Shown: positions 1 through 8,314 of the stretch, piece by piece
Position numbering within the stretch: the first letter of the stretch is position 1
Layout of the letters: every line of letters starts with the position of its first letter
Origin: Marivirga harenae
GTDB lineage: Bacteria > Bacteroidota > Bacteroidia > Cytophagales > Cyclobacteriaceae
Reading direction: 5' to 3'
DNA length: 64,000 bases
NCBI RefSeq assembly: GCF_030534335.1
Contig: NZ_CP130565.1
Location: forward strand, 2,563,501 to 2,627,500
Made by a program: the position numbers and the translations under genes
Notes under the pieces: generated by a model
What the model was told of the DNA's origin: nothing
Database searches by the model: none
Seen by the model: the letters and a program-made list of their open reading frames with translations, nothing else

Positions 1-14
1 TCTGATATGATCAT

Positions 15-1304
15 ATGCGTTTAATTTTTATTCTATTTATAGCTACTCTAAGTTTCCAATTAACAGCTCAAAACGAAAAAATTCATACTTCTTTTGCTTT
101 GGACTTGGGGAATAGTCAGCGCTTAAGACAAACTAGTAACTTTAAATTTACTTCAATAGCATTGAAGTCAACTCAAGCCATTGACTTCAGGACCATTGGT
201 TTTGTCAATAATTCTGATACTATTTTATTCAATAATAGTCTTCATTCTGATGAAAGAACAAATTATTTTTATTCAAGTCTAATTCATTTTGATCGAGAAG
301 TAGGTGAAATAGCTATATATTCACAAAGAGTGTTAAACGACCTTGAAGTGGTCCTCATCAATGGCAGCGGAGAATATGCTGACTTTTCACAAAGAAAATC
401 AATTTCAATTCAAAATAATGATTGTGAATTGAATGGCGTTATTCAGCAATCGGAATGGCGAGCTGGACTACCTGAGCCCGCTTATAACAGAAGTTTTACA
501 AGCACTGAAAATATGATTGTCCACCATTCTGCTGGGTCTAATAATATTACAGATTATACCCAAGCCGTCAGAGATATCTATATATTTCATACCGAAGAAA
601 ATGGCTGGTCGGATATTGGATATAATTATTTAGTAGCTCCTGATGGCGTAATTTATGCAGGAAGGGATCCTGTTAATGGCGAGCAAGATAAAGTAATTGG
701 AGCTCATTTCTGTGGATCCAATTCGAATACGATGGGTATTTGCCTTTTAGGAAACTATGAAATCACTGAACCTAAGTCCCAAATGTTAGAAAGCTTATTA
801 ACCATTTTGAGTTGGAAAGCCTTTAAAGATGATTTAGAACCCTTGGGAAATACTGCCCATCCTTTAAATGCAAATCTTGGGGTAATTGCAGGTCATCAGG
901 ATGGATGCAATACTTTGTGTCCAGGTGAAAACGTATATAAGAGATTAGGAGAGATTCGTAAGGGTGTGGATGAACAATTGATGATTTGCTCCGGTGGAAG
1001 TGAAGAAGAGGAGGAACCAGTAGTTGTTATTGAAATTGATTCTATTCCAAGTCAGAAAATCCATCCAAACCCAATAAGAAATGATTTCACCTTTAGTTTA
1101 GATTTATCCGAAAAGCGTAAGGACGAGCTTCAGTACATTCGCATATTTAGTCAAGAAGGAAAATCATTGCAATGGGAAAATCTATATTTCAGTGAGAATA
1201 GTTTAGAAGTGAAACTTCCCAGCACTTTGAAACCGGGAATATATTTCTTGCAAACTAGCTATAAAAATGGTGAAGAAAATTCAGAGCGATTCTTAATCCA
1301 ATAG
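15..1304 (+). CDS. Secreted N-acetylmuramoyl-L-alanine amidase (PGRP type) with T9SS sorting domain
   Basis: Predicted to cleave the amide bond between N-acetylmuramate and L-alanine in peptidoglycan, outside the cell. Seen: a signal peptide (about residues 1-19, ending LTAQ), an N-terminal region of unknown role, then a PGRP/amidase_2 domain at about 145-320. Its likely zinc ligands are H170 in the IVHHSAG motif, H294 in AGHQDGC and C302 in LCPGE. After an acidic linker (SEEEEEP) the last 80 residues start with KIHPNPIRND and end with a short basic tail, as in type A T9SS C-terminal sorting domains. This predicts Sec export followed by T9SS secretion. It starts only 15 bases into the window, so promoter and upstream partners are unseen. 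Whether the substrate is self or foreign peptidoglycan cannot be told. Confidence 0.88.
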   Translation: MRLIFILFIATLSFQLTAQNEKIHTSFALDLGNSQRLRQTSNFKFTSIALKSTQAIDFRTIGFVNNSDTILFNNSLHSDERTNYFYSSLIHFDREVGEIAIYSQRVLNDLEVVLINGSGEYADFSQRKSISIQNNDCELNGVIQQSEWRAGLPEPAYNRSFTSTENMIVHHSAGSNNITDYTQAVRDIYIFHTEENGWSDIGYNYLVAPDGVIYAGRDPVNGEQDKVIGAHFCGSNSNTMGICLLGNYEITEPKSQMLESLLTILSWKAFKDDLEPLGNTAHPLNANLGVIAGHQDGCNTLCPGENVYKRLGEIRKGVDEQLMICSGGSEEEEEPVVVIEIDSIPSQKIHPNPIRNDFTFSLDLSEKRKDELQYIRIFSQEGKSLQWENLYFSENSLEVKLPSTLKPGIYFLQTSYKNGEENSERFLIQ

Positions 1305-1382
1305 AGTTCGATTCATGTTTTCAATATATTTTGATTTAGATTGCCTTTCAACCATATTTGCATCTAATTAACCAAAAGGCTT

Positions 1383-2015
1383 TTGCACAAAATTAAGACC
1401 ATCATATTTGACTTAGGCGGAGTCATTATTAACCTCTACGTTGAGAAAACGATTTCAGCTTTTTCAAATTTATCAGGCTTATCTGAAAAGGAAGTGGAAA
1501 GAGCTTATCTGTCTGCAGAGATTTTCAGAAGGTATGAAAAAGGATTAATTGCAGATGCTGAATTTCTTCAAAGTTTAAGAGATGAATTCAGCTTAACTGC
1601 TTCTGATGATGATATTGTAATAGCCTGGAATGCTATGCTAGGGGAGATTCCTGCAGACAGAATTGAAAGCATTAAAAGCCTACTACAAAATCATAAATGC
1701 ATTGTTTTAAGTAACACTAATGCTATTCATGAGCAGGCATTTCATAAAATTCTATCCAATTCATATCAATATCATCATTTAAATGAACTGTTTCATGAAG
1801 TGTATTTTTCTCATGAATTAAATCAAAGAAAACCAGACCTTGAAATCTATGAAAATGTTTTGAAGCAAACAGAAACAGAAGCTAATCAAGTGCTGTTTAT
1901 GGATGATGGTCAAGCTAATTTGGATTCGGCTTCCAGCTTAGGTATTCACACTCTCCATATACCGAGGAATGGAGGCTTCATTGATTTGTTAGAAAGTAAA
2001 TTGTCTGCAATATGA
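1383..2015 (+). CDS. HAD-superfamily hydrolase
   Basis: A 210-residue haloacid-dehalogenase-like phosphatase or phosphoglycolate-phosphatase relative. Visible motifs are motif I FDLGGVI (nucleophile Asp near residue 10), motif II VLSNTN, the lysine of motif III in QRKPDLEIYE, and motif IV FMDDGQANL. The DLGG form of motif I is typical of the epoxide-hydrolase/YihX-like HAD branch; substrate unknown. The only start close to motif I is TTG at 1383; no in-frame ATG lies nearby upstream. The stop overlaps the next gene's ATG (ATGA at 2012), so the two are probably translationally coupled. Confidence 0.85.
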   Translation: MHKIKTIIFDLGGVIINLYVEKTISAFSNLSGLSEKEVERAYLSAEIFRRYEKGLIADAEFLQSLRDEFSLTASDDDIVIAWNAMLGEIPADRIESIKSLLQNHKCIVLSNTNAIHEQAFHKILSNSYQYHHLNELFHEVYFSHELNQRKPDLEIYENVLKQTETEANQVLFMDDGQANLDSASSLGIHTLHIPRNGGFIDLLESKLSAI

Positions 2016-3142
2016 TTGAGAAAAATACACGCTATTATACAAAGAAGATTTTACTCTTTGTTATAACATTCATAACAACTACCCTTGCAGGTTCGGAATG
2101 GATTACCAATCGTATTCTTTTCTATTCTCCCGATTATTCATGGGCTGATTTTTTTGCAGGGATGCACTATTCCATCCCCTTCCTTTTCATTCTGACTGTG
2201 CATGAATTTGGCCATTTCTTTACTGCCAAATACCATAAAGTGGAGGTCACTTTGCCCAATTATATTCCAGGGTGGTTAGGATTCTTGGGGACAGTTTCTT
2301 TTGGTACATTTGGAGCATTGATTCAAATTGTAGGTCCGATAAAATCAAGAAAACAGTTTTTTGATATAGGCATTGCTGGGCCTATAGCTGGTTTTGTGGT
2401 GGCATTGGGTGTGTTATTTTATGGCTTCACCAATTTGCCAGAGCCAGAGTATATTTTTGAAATTCATCCAGAATACGAACAATACGGATTGGAATATGCC
2501 GATCATGTCTATGATAACGGGGAGGAAATGATGGGGATTAGTTTAGGAAATAATCTTTTGTTCAGCTGGTTTGAAAATAATGTGGCAGATCCTGAGCGAT
2601 TGCCAAATCATAGGGAAATCATTCACTATCCTTACTTATTTGCTGGTTTTTTAGCTTTATTTTTTACTGCTTTAAACTTAATTCCTATTGGCCAATTGGA
2701 TGGTGGACATGTGATTTATGGTCTTTTTGGAGCTAAGAATCATAATATTATAGCTTTCACTCTCTATATGATTTTCACTTTTGTAGCAGGCTTAGGATTG
2801 ATTACTGCAGGAATTGATTTAGGTGATTTTGCTTTATACAGCGTTTTATATGTTGGCTTTTTGTATTTTTCATTCAAAGGCTTAGGCTTCCAGCAATCCA
2901 CTACATTAATGTTAGCTGTGGGCATGTTTGTTGCACAATATCTCACTACCTATTTATTCCCTTCAGTGACAGGCTTTTCTGGCTATTTACTTTTTGTATT
3001 CCTATTAGGAAGACTGATTGGTGTGAAGCATCCTGTTGCTCCAGATGATAGACCGTTAAGCACTGGTAGAAAAGTGTTGGGCTGGATTTGCTTGATCATT
3101 TTTATAATCTGCTTTAGTTTTGAGCCTTTGGTTTTGGAGTAG
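2012..3142 (+). CDS. Site-2 protease family (peptidase M50) membrane metalloprotease
   Basis: A polytopic membrane protein of 376 residues. The zinc motif HEFGH is at residues 64-68 inside a hydrophobic segment, and the third ligand motif LDGGH is at about 229-233, as in site-2 proteases that cleave substrates within the membrane. No PDZ domain is evident, unlike RseP. Further hydrophobic segments at about 95-140, 205-300 and 350-372 indicate six or more membrane spans. It overlaps the HAD gene by four bases. Its substrate is not shown by context; M50 enzymes often process anti-sigma factors or transmembrane regulators, but that would be inference here. Confidence 0.88.
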   Translation: MIEKNTRYYTKKILLFVITFITTTLAGSEWITNRILFYSPDYSWADFFAGMHYSIPFLFILTVHEFGHFFTAKYHKVEVTLPNYIPGWLGFLGTVSFGTFGALIQIVGPIKSRKQFFDIGIAGPIAGFVVALGVLFYGFTNLPEPEYIFEIHPEYEQYGLEYADHVYDNGEEMMGISLGNNLLFSWFENNVADPERLPNHREIIHYPYLFAGFLALFFTALNLIPIGQLDGGHVIYGLFGAKNHNIIAFTLYMIFTFVAGLGLITAGIDLGDFALYSVLYVGFLYFSFKGLGFQQSTTLMLAVGMFVAQYLTTYLFPSVTGFSGYLLFVFLLGRLIGVKHPVAPDDRPLSTGRKVLGWICLIIFIICFSFEPLVLE

Positions 3143-3180
3143 ATGAAACTATAATCTGGCGATTTATTGTTATATTTATC

Positions 3181-3452
3181 ATGATATTAAAAAATGATTT
3201 AATGGATATGGTAAAGGAAAGAGAGCGTTTAATTGAACAGCTATCTAGGACTGATGACATTTATATAATTCAAAAAGTAAAAGAAGTACTTAATGCTTCA
3301 AAAATAAAAGCGATGTGGTAGGCTATAGTCCAGATGGAAATAAAATTTCCAAATTAGATTTATTGGAAAGAGCTGAAATTTCAAATCAAGCGATTAAAGA
3401 GGGTAAAACTAAACCTATTGAACAAATCCGTGAGGATATGAACAAATGGTGA
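3181..3452 (+). pseudogene. Frameshifted antitoxin of a type II toxin-antitoxin module
   Basis: Too short in each frame to stand out. From ATG 3181 a 46-codon frame runs to TAG 3319-3321. The -1 frame then continues without a stop from 3294 to TGA 3450-3452 with VVGYSPDGNKIS, a KEGKTKPIEQIREDM stretch and the end NKW. The joined product, about 90 residues, resembles small Bacteroidota antitoxins: N-terminal helices, then a VxYSxDGxP-like turn, then an E/K-rich helix ending near W. The -1 frame has a stop at 3291-3293, so the break lies between 3291 and 3319, around the A-rich run at 3300-3309. It is either a true lesion or a recoding/sequencing artefact. It directly precedes the toxin gene. 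Confidence 0.6.
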
Positions 3453-3455
3453 TTG

Positions 3456-3755
3456 ATGGAGGTAGTGATTACTGAGCCTGCAGAAAAGAGCCTAAAAAGT
3501 ATTTACTGCCGATTTGAAGAAGATATTGCCGTAAAAATCACAAATAAAATATTGGATAGAGCTGATACTTTACAGACTTTTAGCAACAGAGGAAGATTAG
3601 TAGATGAACTTCAATCCCTTCAGCAGGAGCACCGATATATCATAGAAAGGAATTACAAAATTATTGCAAAACAAAAAAATGCTAAAGTTTATGTAACTGA
3701 TGTGTTGGATATGAACAATGATCCAGAAAAAATTAAAATCAACCATCAATCTTAG
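3456..3755 (+). CDS. RelE/ParE-family toxin
   Basis: A 99-residue protein with the small RelE/ParE fold pattern: TEPAEKSLKSI at the N-terminus, a helical middle, RYIIERNYKIIAKQ as the central beta strands, and VYVTDVLDMNNDPEKI at the end. ParE/RelE toxins inhibit gyrase or cleave ribosome-bound mRNA; which applies is not readable here. ATG 3456 is chosen over the adjoining TTG 3453; it starts three bases after the antitoxin stop at 3450-3452, the usual antitoxin-toxin order. The frame is intact although the antitoxin upstream is broken. Confidence 0.75.
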   Translation: MEVVITEPAEKSLKSIYCRFEEDIAVKITNKILDRADTLQTFSNRGRLVDELQSLQQEHRYIIERNYKIIAKQKNAKVYVTDVLDMNNDPEKIKINHQS

Positions 3756-3776
3756 TGTGCTTCCTTTCTTATGTGT

Positions 3777-3808
3777 TTGAATTTTTCATAATTAAAATAC
3801 TATTTTTG
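3777..3808 (+). promoter_or_regulatory. Predicted Bacteroidota promoter of the gld operon
   Basis: TTG at 3777-3779 and TATTTTTG at 3801-3808 are separated by 21 bases. This fits the Bacteroidota -33/-7 consensus TTG-N19-21-TAnnTTTG. It lies 35 bases upstream of the gldA start. Confidence 0.55.
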
Positions 3809-3842
3809 CGTTCAACGAACATAACTAACCATAAAATTCTGA

Positions 3843-4751
3843 ATGTCCATTCTCGTTACGGGTCTTATTAAAAAATTTGGAGCTCAAACTGCTGTAAATG
3901 ATGTTTCCTTTGAAATCAAAAAGGGAAATATTGTGGGATTCTTGGGGCCCAATGGTGCTGGGAAATCCACCACCATGAAAATGATTACAGGAACTTTACC
4001 TGCTGATTCAGGAATTGTGGAAGTGGATGAAATTGATGTAGCTAAGCAGCCCTTAGAATTAAAAAAGCATATTGGATATCTTCCTGAACACAATCCCCTT
4101 TATTTAGATATGTATGTGCACGAATTTTTAAGATTTTGTGGAGGAATTTATGGTCTGTCTGGTAAATCGTTAAAAAATAGAGTACGGGATTTAGTTGAGC
4201 TTTGTGGATTGCAAAAAGAACAAAACAAACAAATCGCAGCCTTGTCAAAAGGATACAGACAGAGAGTAGGATTAGCTCAAGCTTTAGTACATGACCCTTC
4301 TGTTTTGATTCTGGATGAACCGACCACGGGCTTAGACCCGAATCAGATTATTGAAATTAGGAACTTGATATTATCAATTAGTCAAGATAAAACGGTTTTG
4401 TTGAGTACGCATATCATGCAAGAAGTGCAAGCACTTTGCAATAGAGCTATCATCATCAAAGAGGGAAAGCTGGTGGCTGATCAATTAGTGAGCGAATTAA
4501 CAAATGAAAAGGAGAAGTTTACTATAAGAATTGAATTAGAAAGTAAGGCTGATTTATCTTACTGGACTACTCAAGAAGAAGTGATCATTGTAAAACTTGT
4601 AACAGAAACTGAATATTTATTGGAAACTTCCAAAGATATTAGGAAAGATATCCTCAGCTGGGCTAGTCAAAATGATGTCGATTTAGTCGGGATTTCATTA
4701 GAAAAAGGCAATATGGAAGAAGTCTTTCACAAACTCACCCAAAATAGCTGA
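3843..4751 (+). CDS. gldA: Gliding motility ABC transporter ATP-binding protein GldA
   Basis: ATPase subunit of an ABC-2 type transporter. Visible: Walker A GPNGAGKS at residues 35-42, signature LSKGYRQR at 134-141, Walker B LILDEP at 155-160 and the switch His in LLSTHIMQE. The 302-residue length and C-terminal extension match GldA. In Flavobacterium johnsoniae GldA, GldF and GldG form an ABC transporter needed for gliding; that function is inferred here from homology and from the permease and GldG-like genes directly downstream. First gene of a tightly packed four-gene operon. Confidence 0.88.
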   Translation: MSILVTGLIKKFGAQTAVNDVSFEIKKGNIVGFLGPNGAGKSTTMKMITGTLPADSGIVEVDEIDVAKQPLELKKHIGYLPEHNPLYLDMYVHEFLRFCGGIYGLSGKSLKNRVRDLVELCGLQKEQNKQIAALSKGYRQRVGLAQALVHDPSVLILDEPTTGLDPNQIIEIRNLILSISQDKTVLLSTHIMQEVQALCNRAIIIKEGKLVADQLVSELTNEKEKFTIRIELESKADLSYWTTQEEVIIVKLVTETEYLLETSKDIRKDILSWASQNDVDLVGISLEKGNMEEVFHKLTQNS

Positions 4752-4755
4752 GCGT

Positions 4756-5490
4756 ATGTGGAGTATTTTTAGCAAAGAAATCAATAGCTTTTTAAATTCC
4801 CTCATTGCTTATCTGGTGATGAGTGTTTTTTTGGTCAGCATGGGTTTGCTGGTTTGGGTTTTCCCCGATACTGCCATCTTTGAATATGGTTATGCCGATA
4901 TGGGCATCTTTTTCAATTTGGCGCCTTATGTTTTGATGTTCCTGATTCCAGCCATTACTATGAAAGCTTTGGCTGAAGAATCGAAAAGCGGGACTTTTGA
5001 ATTGCTAATGACTAAACCCATCACGGAACTAAAATTGTTATTGGGTAAATTTATAGCAGGCTTAGTGCTTGTGGTGATTTCGTTGCTTCCCACTTTGGTG
5101 TATTATTTCTCTTTATCCTATTTAAGTAATCCCGTTGGAAATATCGACTCAGCGGGTATCGTGGGTGCTTATATTGGTTTATTATTTTTAGCATCAGCTT
5201 ATACCGGAATTGGGATTTTTGCTTCTTCTTTATCGGAAAATCAAATCGTGGCGTTTATCATTGCCGTTTTCATTAGTTTTATTGCATTTATAGGCTTTTC
5301 ATCTGTAGCGGATTTATCAGTTTTTGCTAATTCAGCTTTGCAAATTGAAAAAATAGGTATGTTGTCGCATTATGATGCATTAGGCAAAGGCGTAATTGAT
5401 TTTCGTGATGTGATCTATTTTGTATCCATTACAGCATTGTTTTTAGGGGCTACTTTGTGGGTTTTAAAATTGAGAAAATGGAATTCCTAA
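4756..5490 (+). CDS. gldF: ABC-2 permease GldF
   Basis: A 244-residue integral membrane protein with about six hydrophobic spans (roughly residues 14-36, 54-72, 98-120, 133-155, 168-185 and 216-235). The MKALAEESKSGTFELLMTKP segment is the conserved cytoplasmic motif of ABC-2 permeases such as GldF and NosY relatives. It starts four bases after gldA and overlaps the following gldG-like start by about 13 bases, so the three products are probably made in fixed ratio as one transporter. Confidence 0.88.
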   Translation: MWSIFSKEINSFLNSLIAYLVMSVFLVSMGLLVWVFPDTAIFEYGYADMGIFFNLAPYVLMFLIPAITMKALAEESKSGTFELLMTKPITELKLLLGKFIAGLVLVVISLLPTLVYYFSLSYLSNPVGNIDSAGIVGAYIGLLFLASAYTGIGIFASSLSENQIVAFIIAVFISFIAFIGFSSVADLSVFANSALQIEKIGMLSHYDALGKGVIDFRDVIYFVSITALFLGATLWVLKLRKWNS

Positions 5491-7169
5491 AGCATAAATC
5501 AACAGAATATACGCTAAAATTTTTAATCATTATTACTTTGGTGATATTGGTAAACTTGGCTGTACGTCATCAGATTTTTCGTTATGATATGACGGAAGAA
5601 AAGCGTTATTCCATGAATGATGCAACGATCAGTATGTTGCAAAATTTAAAAGAGCCTGTTTATGTGGAGGTCTATTTGGCGGGTGATATCAATGCGGAAT
5701 TCACACGTTTGCAAACAGCAGTAAAACAGACGTTGGAGCAATTCAAAACTTACGCTTACGGAAATTTACAGTACAGTTTCGTCAATCCTGATGAGGCCAG
5801 CACAGCCAATTCAAGAAATGAATTTTATCGCTATTTAGTGGATAAAGGGATTCAGCCTACCACAGTTTATGATAGTGAGGAAGGTAGGAAATCGCAGAAA
5901 TTGATATTCCCCGGTGCAGAAATTACTTATGGTGGAAGAAGTTTACCTGTTATTCTATTGAATGGAAATAATGCATCAGGTGCTGGTCAAGCGATTACCC
6001 AATCTATAGAAAATTTAGAATTTGAGTTAGCTTCTACTATCAAAAGTCTGTCGAATTCTGAAAGAAAAAGTGTGGCATTATATCAAGGGGAGGGCTCACC
6101 TTCAATGGAGGTTTTAAATGGGTTGAACGAAGTAGTAAGTACAAAATATGATTTTATTCCAGTCGGGAATACTGCAAGATTATCAAATTTTGATGCCGTA
6201 ATTTTTGTCAAACCATCAGAAGACTTTAGTAATTCAGAGTTATATGACATCGACCAATACATTATGAATGGCGGGAAAGGCTTGTTTTTTATGGATGGCT
6301 TGATGATGGATATAGATTCTATTAAGGATTATGGCGCTATGGCTCTACCCATTGAAACGGGATTGGATGATTTATTATTCAAATATGGGGTGAGAGTGAA
6401 TAATGATATTTTACAGGATGTCAATAGCGGGAATTTTCCAATTGTAACAGGGAATTTAGGACAAGATCCGCAGATTCAGTTATTACCATGGCCTTATTAT
6501 ATCATTTTAAATAAATATGCTGAACACCCGATTGTACGCAATTTGAATGCAGTCTACGGAAAATTTGTAAGTTCAATCGATACCGTAGCTTCAACTGGCA
6601 TTCAAAAAACACCCTTGCTTTTTACTTCTGATTACACGAGAAGGTTAAAAGGTCCCCTTCATATCAGTTTTGAAAATTTAAAAGAAGATATGAAACCGGA
6701 AAATTTCAATTTGAAGAATGTTCCAGTTGCTTATTTATTGGAAGGAGAATTCACTTCTGCTTATCAAAATCGGTTACCACCTGAAGGCAAAAATGAATCT
6801 GCCAGAAAAAGTATAAGTGTTGAGAATTCAATTATAGTGGCTTCTGATGGTGATTTGTTATTGAGTGAAATCAATAAACAGAACGGACAAGCCTTTCCTT
6901 TGGGGGTTGATCCTTATGCTAAACATCCATCAAATTTCGCTAATGACCAGTTAATTCTCAATATGTTAAATTATTTATTGGATGAGGATGGTTTGATTAT
7001 TTCCAGAAATAAAGAATTGAAGATTAGACCTTTGGATAAGGTTAAAGTGGCTGAAGACAAAGTTTGGCTACAATTCATTAACGTGGCACTTCCAATCCTT
7101 TTGATAGTGGTGTTCGGTGTTTTAAGATATTATTGGAGGAAGAGAAAATATGCAAAGTTCAATGGCTAA
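5478..7169 (+). CDS. gldG: GldG-family ABC transporter auxiliary protein
   Basis: A 563-residue protein with one N-terminal membrane segment (about residues 13-33), a large periplasmic GldG/DUF7088 plus ABC-type uncharacterised (PF09822-like) region containing YQGEGSPSMEVL and VIFVKPSEDFSNSE, and a second membrane segment near the C-terminus (about 530-552) followed by a basic tail. This is the layout of GldG. ATG 5478 is preferred; a GTG at 5457 is also in frame but lies deeper inside gldF. Overlaps both gldF and the next gene. Likely the extracytoplasmic partner of GldA/GldF. Confidence 0.85.
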   Translation: MEFLKHKSTEYTLKFLIIITLVILVNLAVRHQIFRYDMTEEKRYSMNDATISMLQNLKEPVYVEVYLAGDINAEFTRLQTAVKQTLEQFKTYAYGNLQYSFVNPDEASTANSRNEFYRYLVDKGIQPTTVYDSEEGRKSQKLIFPGAEITYGGRSLPVILLNGNNASGAGQAITQSIENLEFELASTIKSLSNSERKSVALYQGEGSPSMEVLNGLNEVVSTKYDFIPVGNTARLSNFDAVIFVKPSEDFSNSELYDIDQYIMNGGKGLFFMDGLMMDIDSIKDYGAMALPIETGLDDLLFKYGVRVNNDILQDVNSGNFPIVTGNLGQDPQIQLLPWPYYIILNKYAEHPIVRNLNAVYGKFVSSIDTVASTGIQKTPLLFTSDYTRRLKGPLHISFENLKEDMKPENFNLKNVPVAYLLEGEFTSAYQNRLPPEGKNESARKSISVENSIIVASDGDLLLSEINKQNGQAFPLGVDPYAKHPSNFANDQLILNMLNYLLDEDGLIISRNKELKIRPLDKVKVAEDKVWLQFINVALPILLIVVFGVLRYYWRKRKYAKFNG

Positions 7170-8094
7170 GCTTCAATTAAGGAAAAATATTGTCTTATTA
7201 TCTGTGTGGCTAGGCTTAGTGGTTTTGTCTGTTTTAGCCTACAGTTACAATCCCTATGAGAGAAAATCCACTTCTTTTGATAAGGATTTGTTTGCTGTTG
7301 ATAATGCTAATCAATCCATTTCCAGAATAGAATTGAGTACAGTGAATTTCAAAAACACTTTGGAAAGGAATGGCAATTCATGGACAGTCAATGAAAGGTA
7401 TTTATTGGATGCCTCCATGCAGCAGGTGTTTTTTAAACTGTTGGAGCAAGTCAGTGTACAAAGGCCGATTAATAGTGAGAACTCAGGCAAAATCAAGCAA
7501 AATGTTTTGGATTCAGGGGTTCAGGTTAATATCTATGGAAATGAAGGGATTCTGAAATCTTATACTGTAGGTGGAGATTTCACAGCCATGCAAAGCTATT
7601 TTGTAAAAGGGGAGGAAGTTTATCTCATGCAATTGCCGGGATACCAAAGCTATGTAGCTGGAATTTATGAAGTGCCAGAAAATGACTGGCGCGATCGTGT
7701 GATTTTTGACGGTATTTGGCAGGATATGGTCAGTTTGAAAATTAACAGACCGAAAAAAGAAGCAATAGAATTCAAATATCAAGATAGATTATTACGCATA
7801 CAAAATCAACAAGCCGATACTGCTGAAGTGATGAATTTCGTAGAGCGATTTAATTACTTTTTTGTGGATCAATTCCTACCCAAAGACCACATCGCTTTAG
7901 AACGAAAAGAAAGTTTCGATAATGCCGGTACTATAGAAATTGAAGGCTTGGATAAAGACAAAAGTTTGAAACTTGAACTTTTTAAAAATCCTGAATTCAA
8001 TGCCTATTTGGTTCGTATCAATGGTAAAGAATGGGCGGCAATTCGAAATGAGCGAATGGAGAAGATTTGGATAGAGTTGGAGAAGTTGTTGTGA
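7150..8094 (+). CDS. DUF4340-like protein of the gld ABC operon
   Basis: A 314-residue protein with one N-terminal membrane anchor (about residues 13-31) and a soluble, mostly beta-rich domain. DUF4340 proteins are commonly encoded next to GldG-like (PF09822) and ABC-2 genes, and this one overlaps gldG by 20 bases; a role as an extra periplasmic subunit of the same transporter is inferred. A second in-frame ATG at 7162 is an alternative start. No catalytic motif is apparent. The stop is followed by a 220-base gap before dnaN. Confidence 0.7.
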   Translation: MQSSMAKLQLRKNIVLLSVWLGLVVLSVLAYSYNPYERKSTSFDKDLFAVDNANQSISRIELSTVNFKNTLERNGNSWTVNERYLLDASMQQVFFKLLEQVSVQRPINSENSGKIKQNVLDSGVQVNIYGNEGILKSYTVGGDFTAMQSYFVKGEEVYLMQLPGYQSYVAGIYEVPENDWRDRVIFDGIWQDMVSLKINRPKKEAIEFKYQDRLLRIQNQQADTAEVMNFVERFNYFFVDQFLPKDHIALERKESFDNAGTIEIEGLDKDKSLKLELFKNPEFNAYLVRINGKEWAAIRNERMEKIWIELEKLL

Positions 8095-8190
8095 ATTAGG
8101 AAAAACTGACAAAAGACAATATGCAGTTGACAAACTGCTAACTTCAAACTTCCCGCTACCGACTTTTCCCTACCATTTAAGAATTTTTTA

Positions 8191-8220
8191 TTGCTTAATG
8201 CACTATAAAGTATAGATTTG
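8191..8220 (+). promoter_or_regulatory. Predicted promoter of dnaN
   Basis: TTG at 8191-8193, 19 bases, then TAGATTTG at 8213-8220: an exact match to TTG-N19-TAnnTTTG. The dnaN start is 95 bases downstream. A second -7-like box TAACTTTG at 8233-8240 has no well-spaced TTG. Confidence 0.6.
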
Positions 8221-8314
8221 CAAATTAATTTTTAACTTTGTTGGTAATACAAAATCAAGAAGTTTATAGCTAAGCTTTTGGAAGATTTTAAAAGCGAGCC
8301 CTAAATAAAAAACT

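Noticed and set aside
8123-8138. GCAGTT-GACA-AACTGC hairpin after the DUF4340 gene as a terminator
   Set aside because: Only six base pairs and no T run; not enough support.
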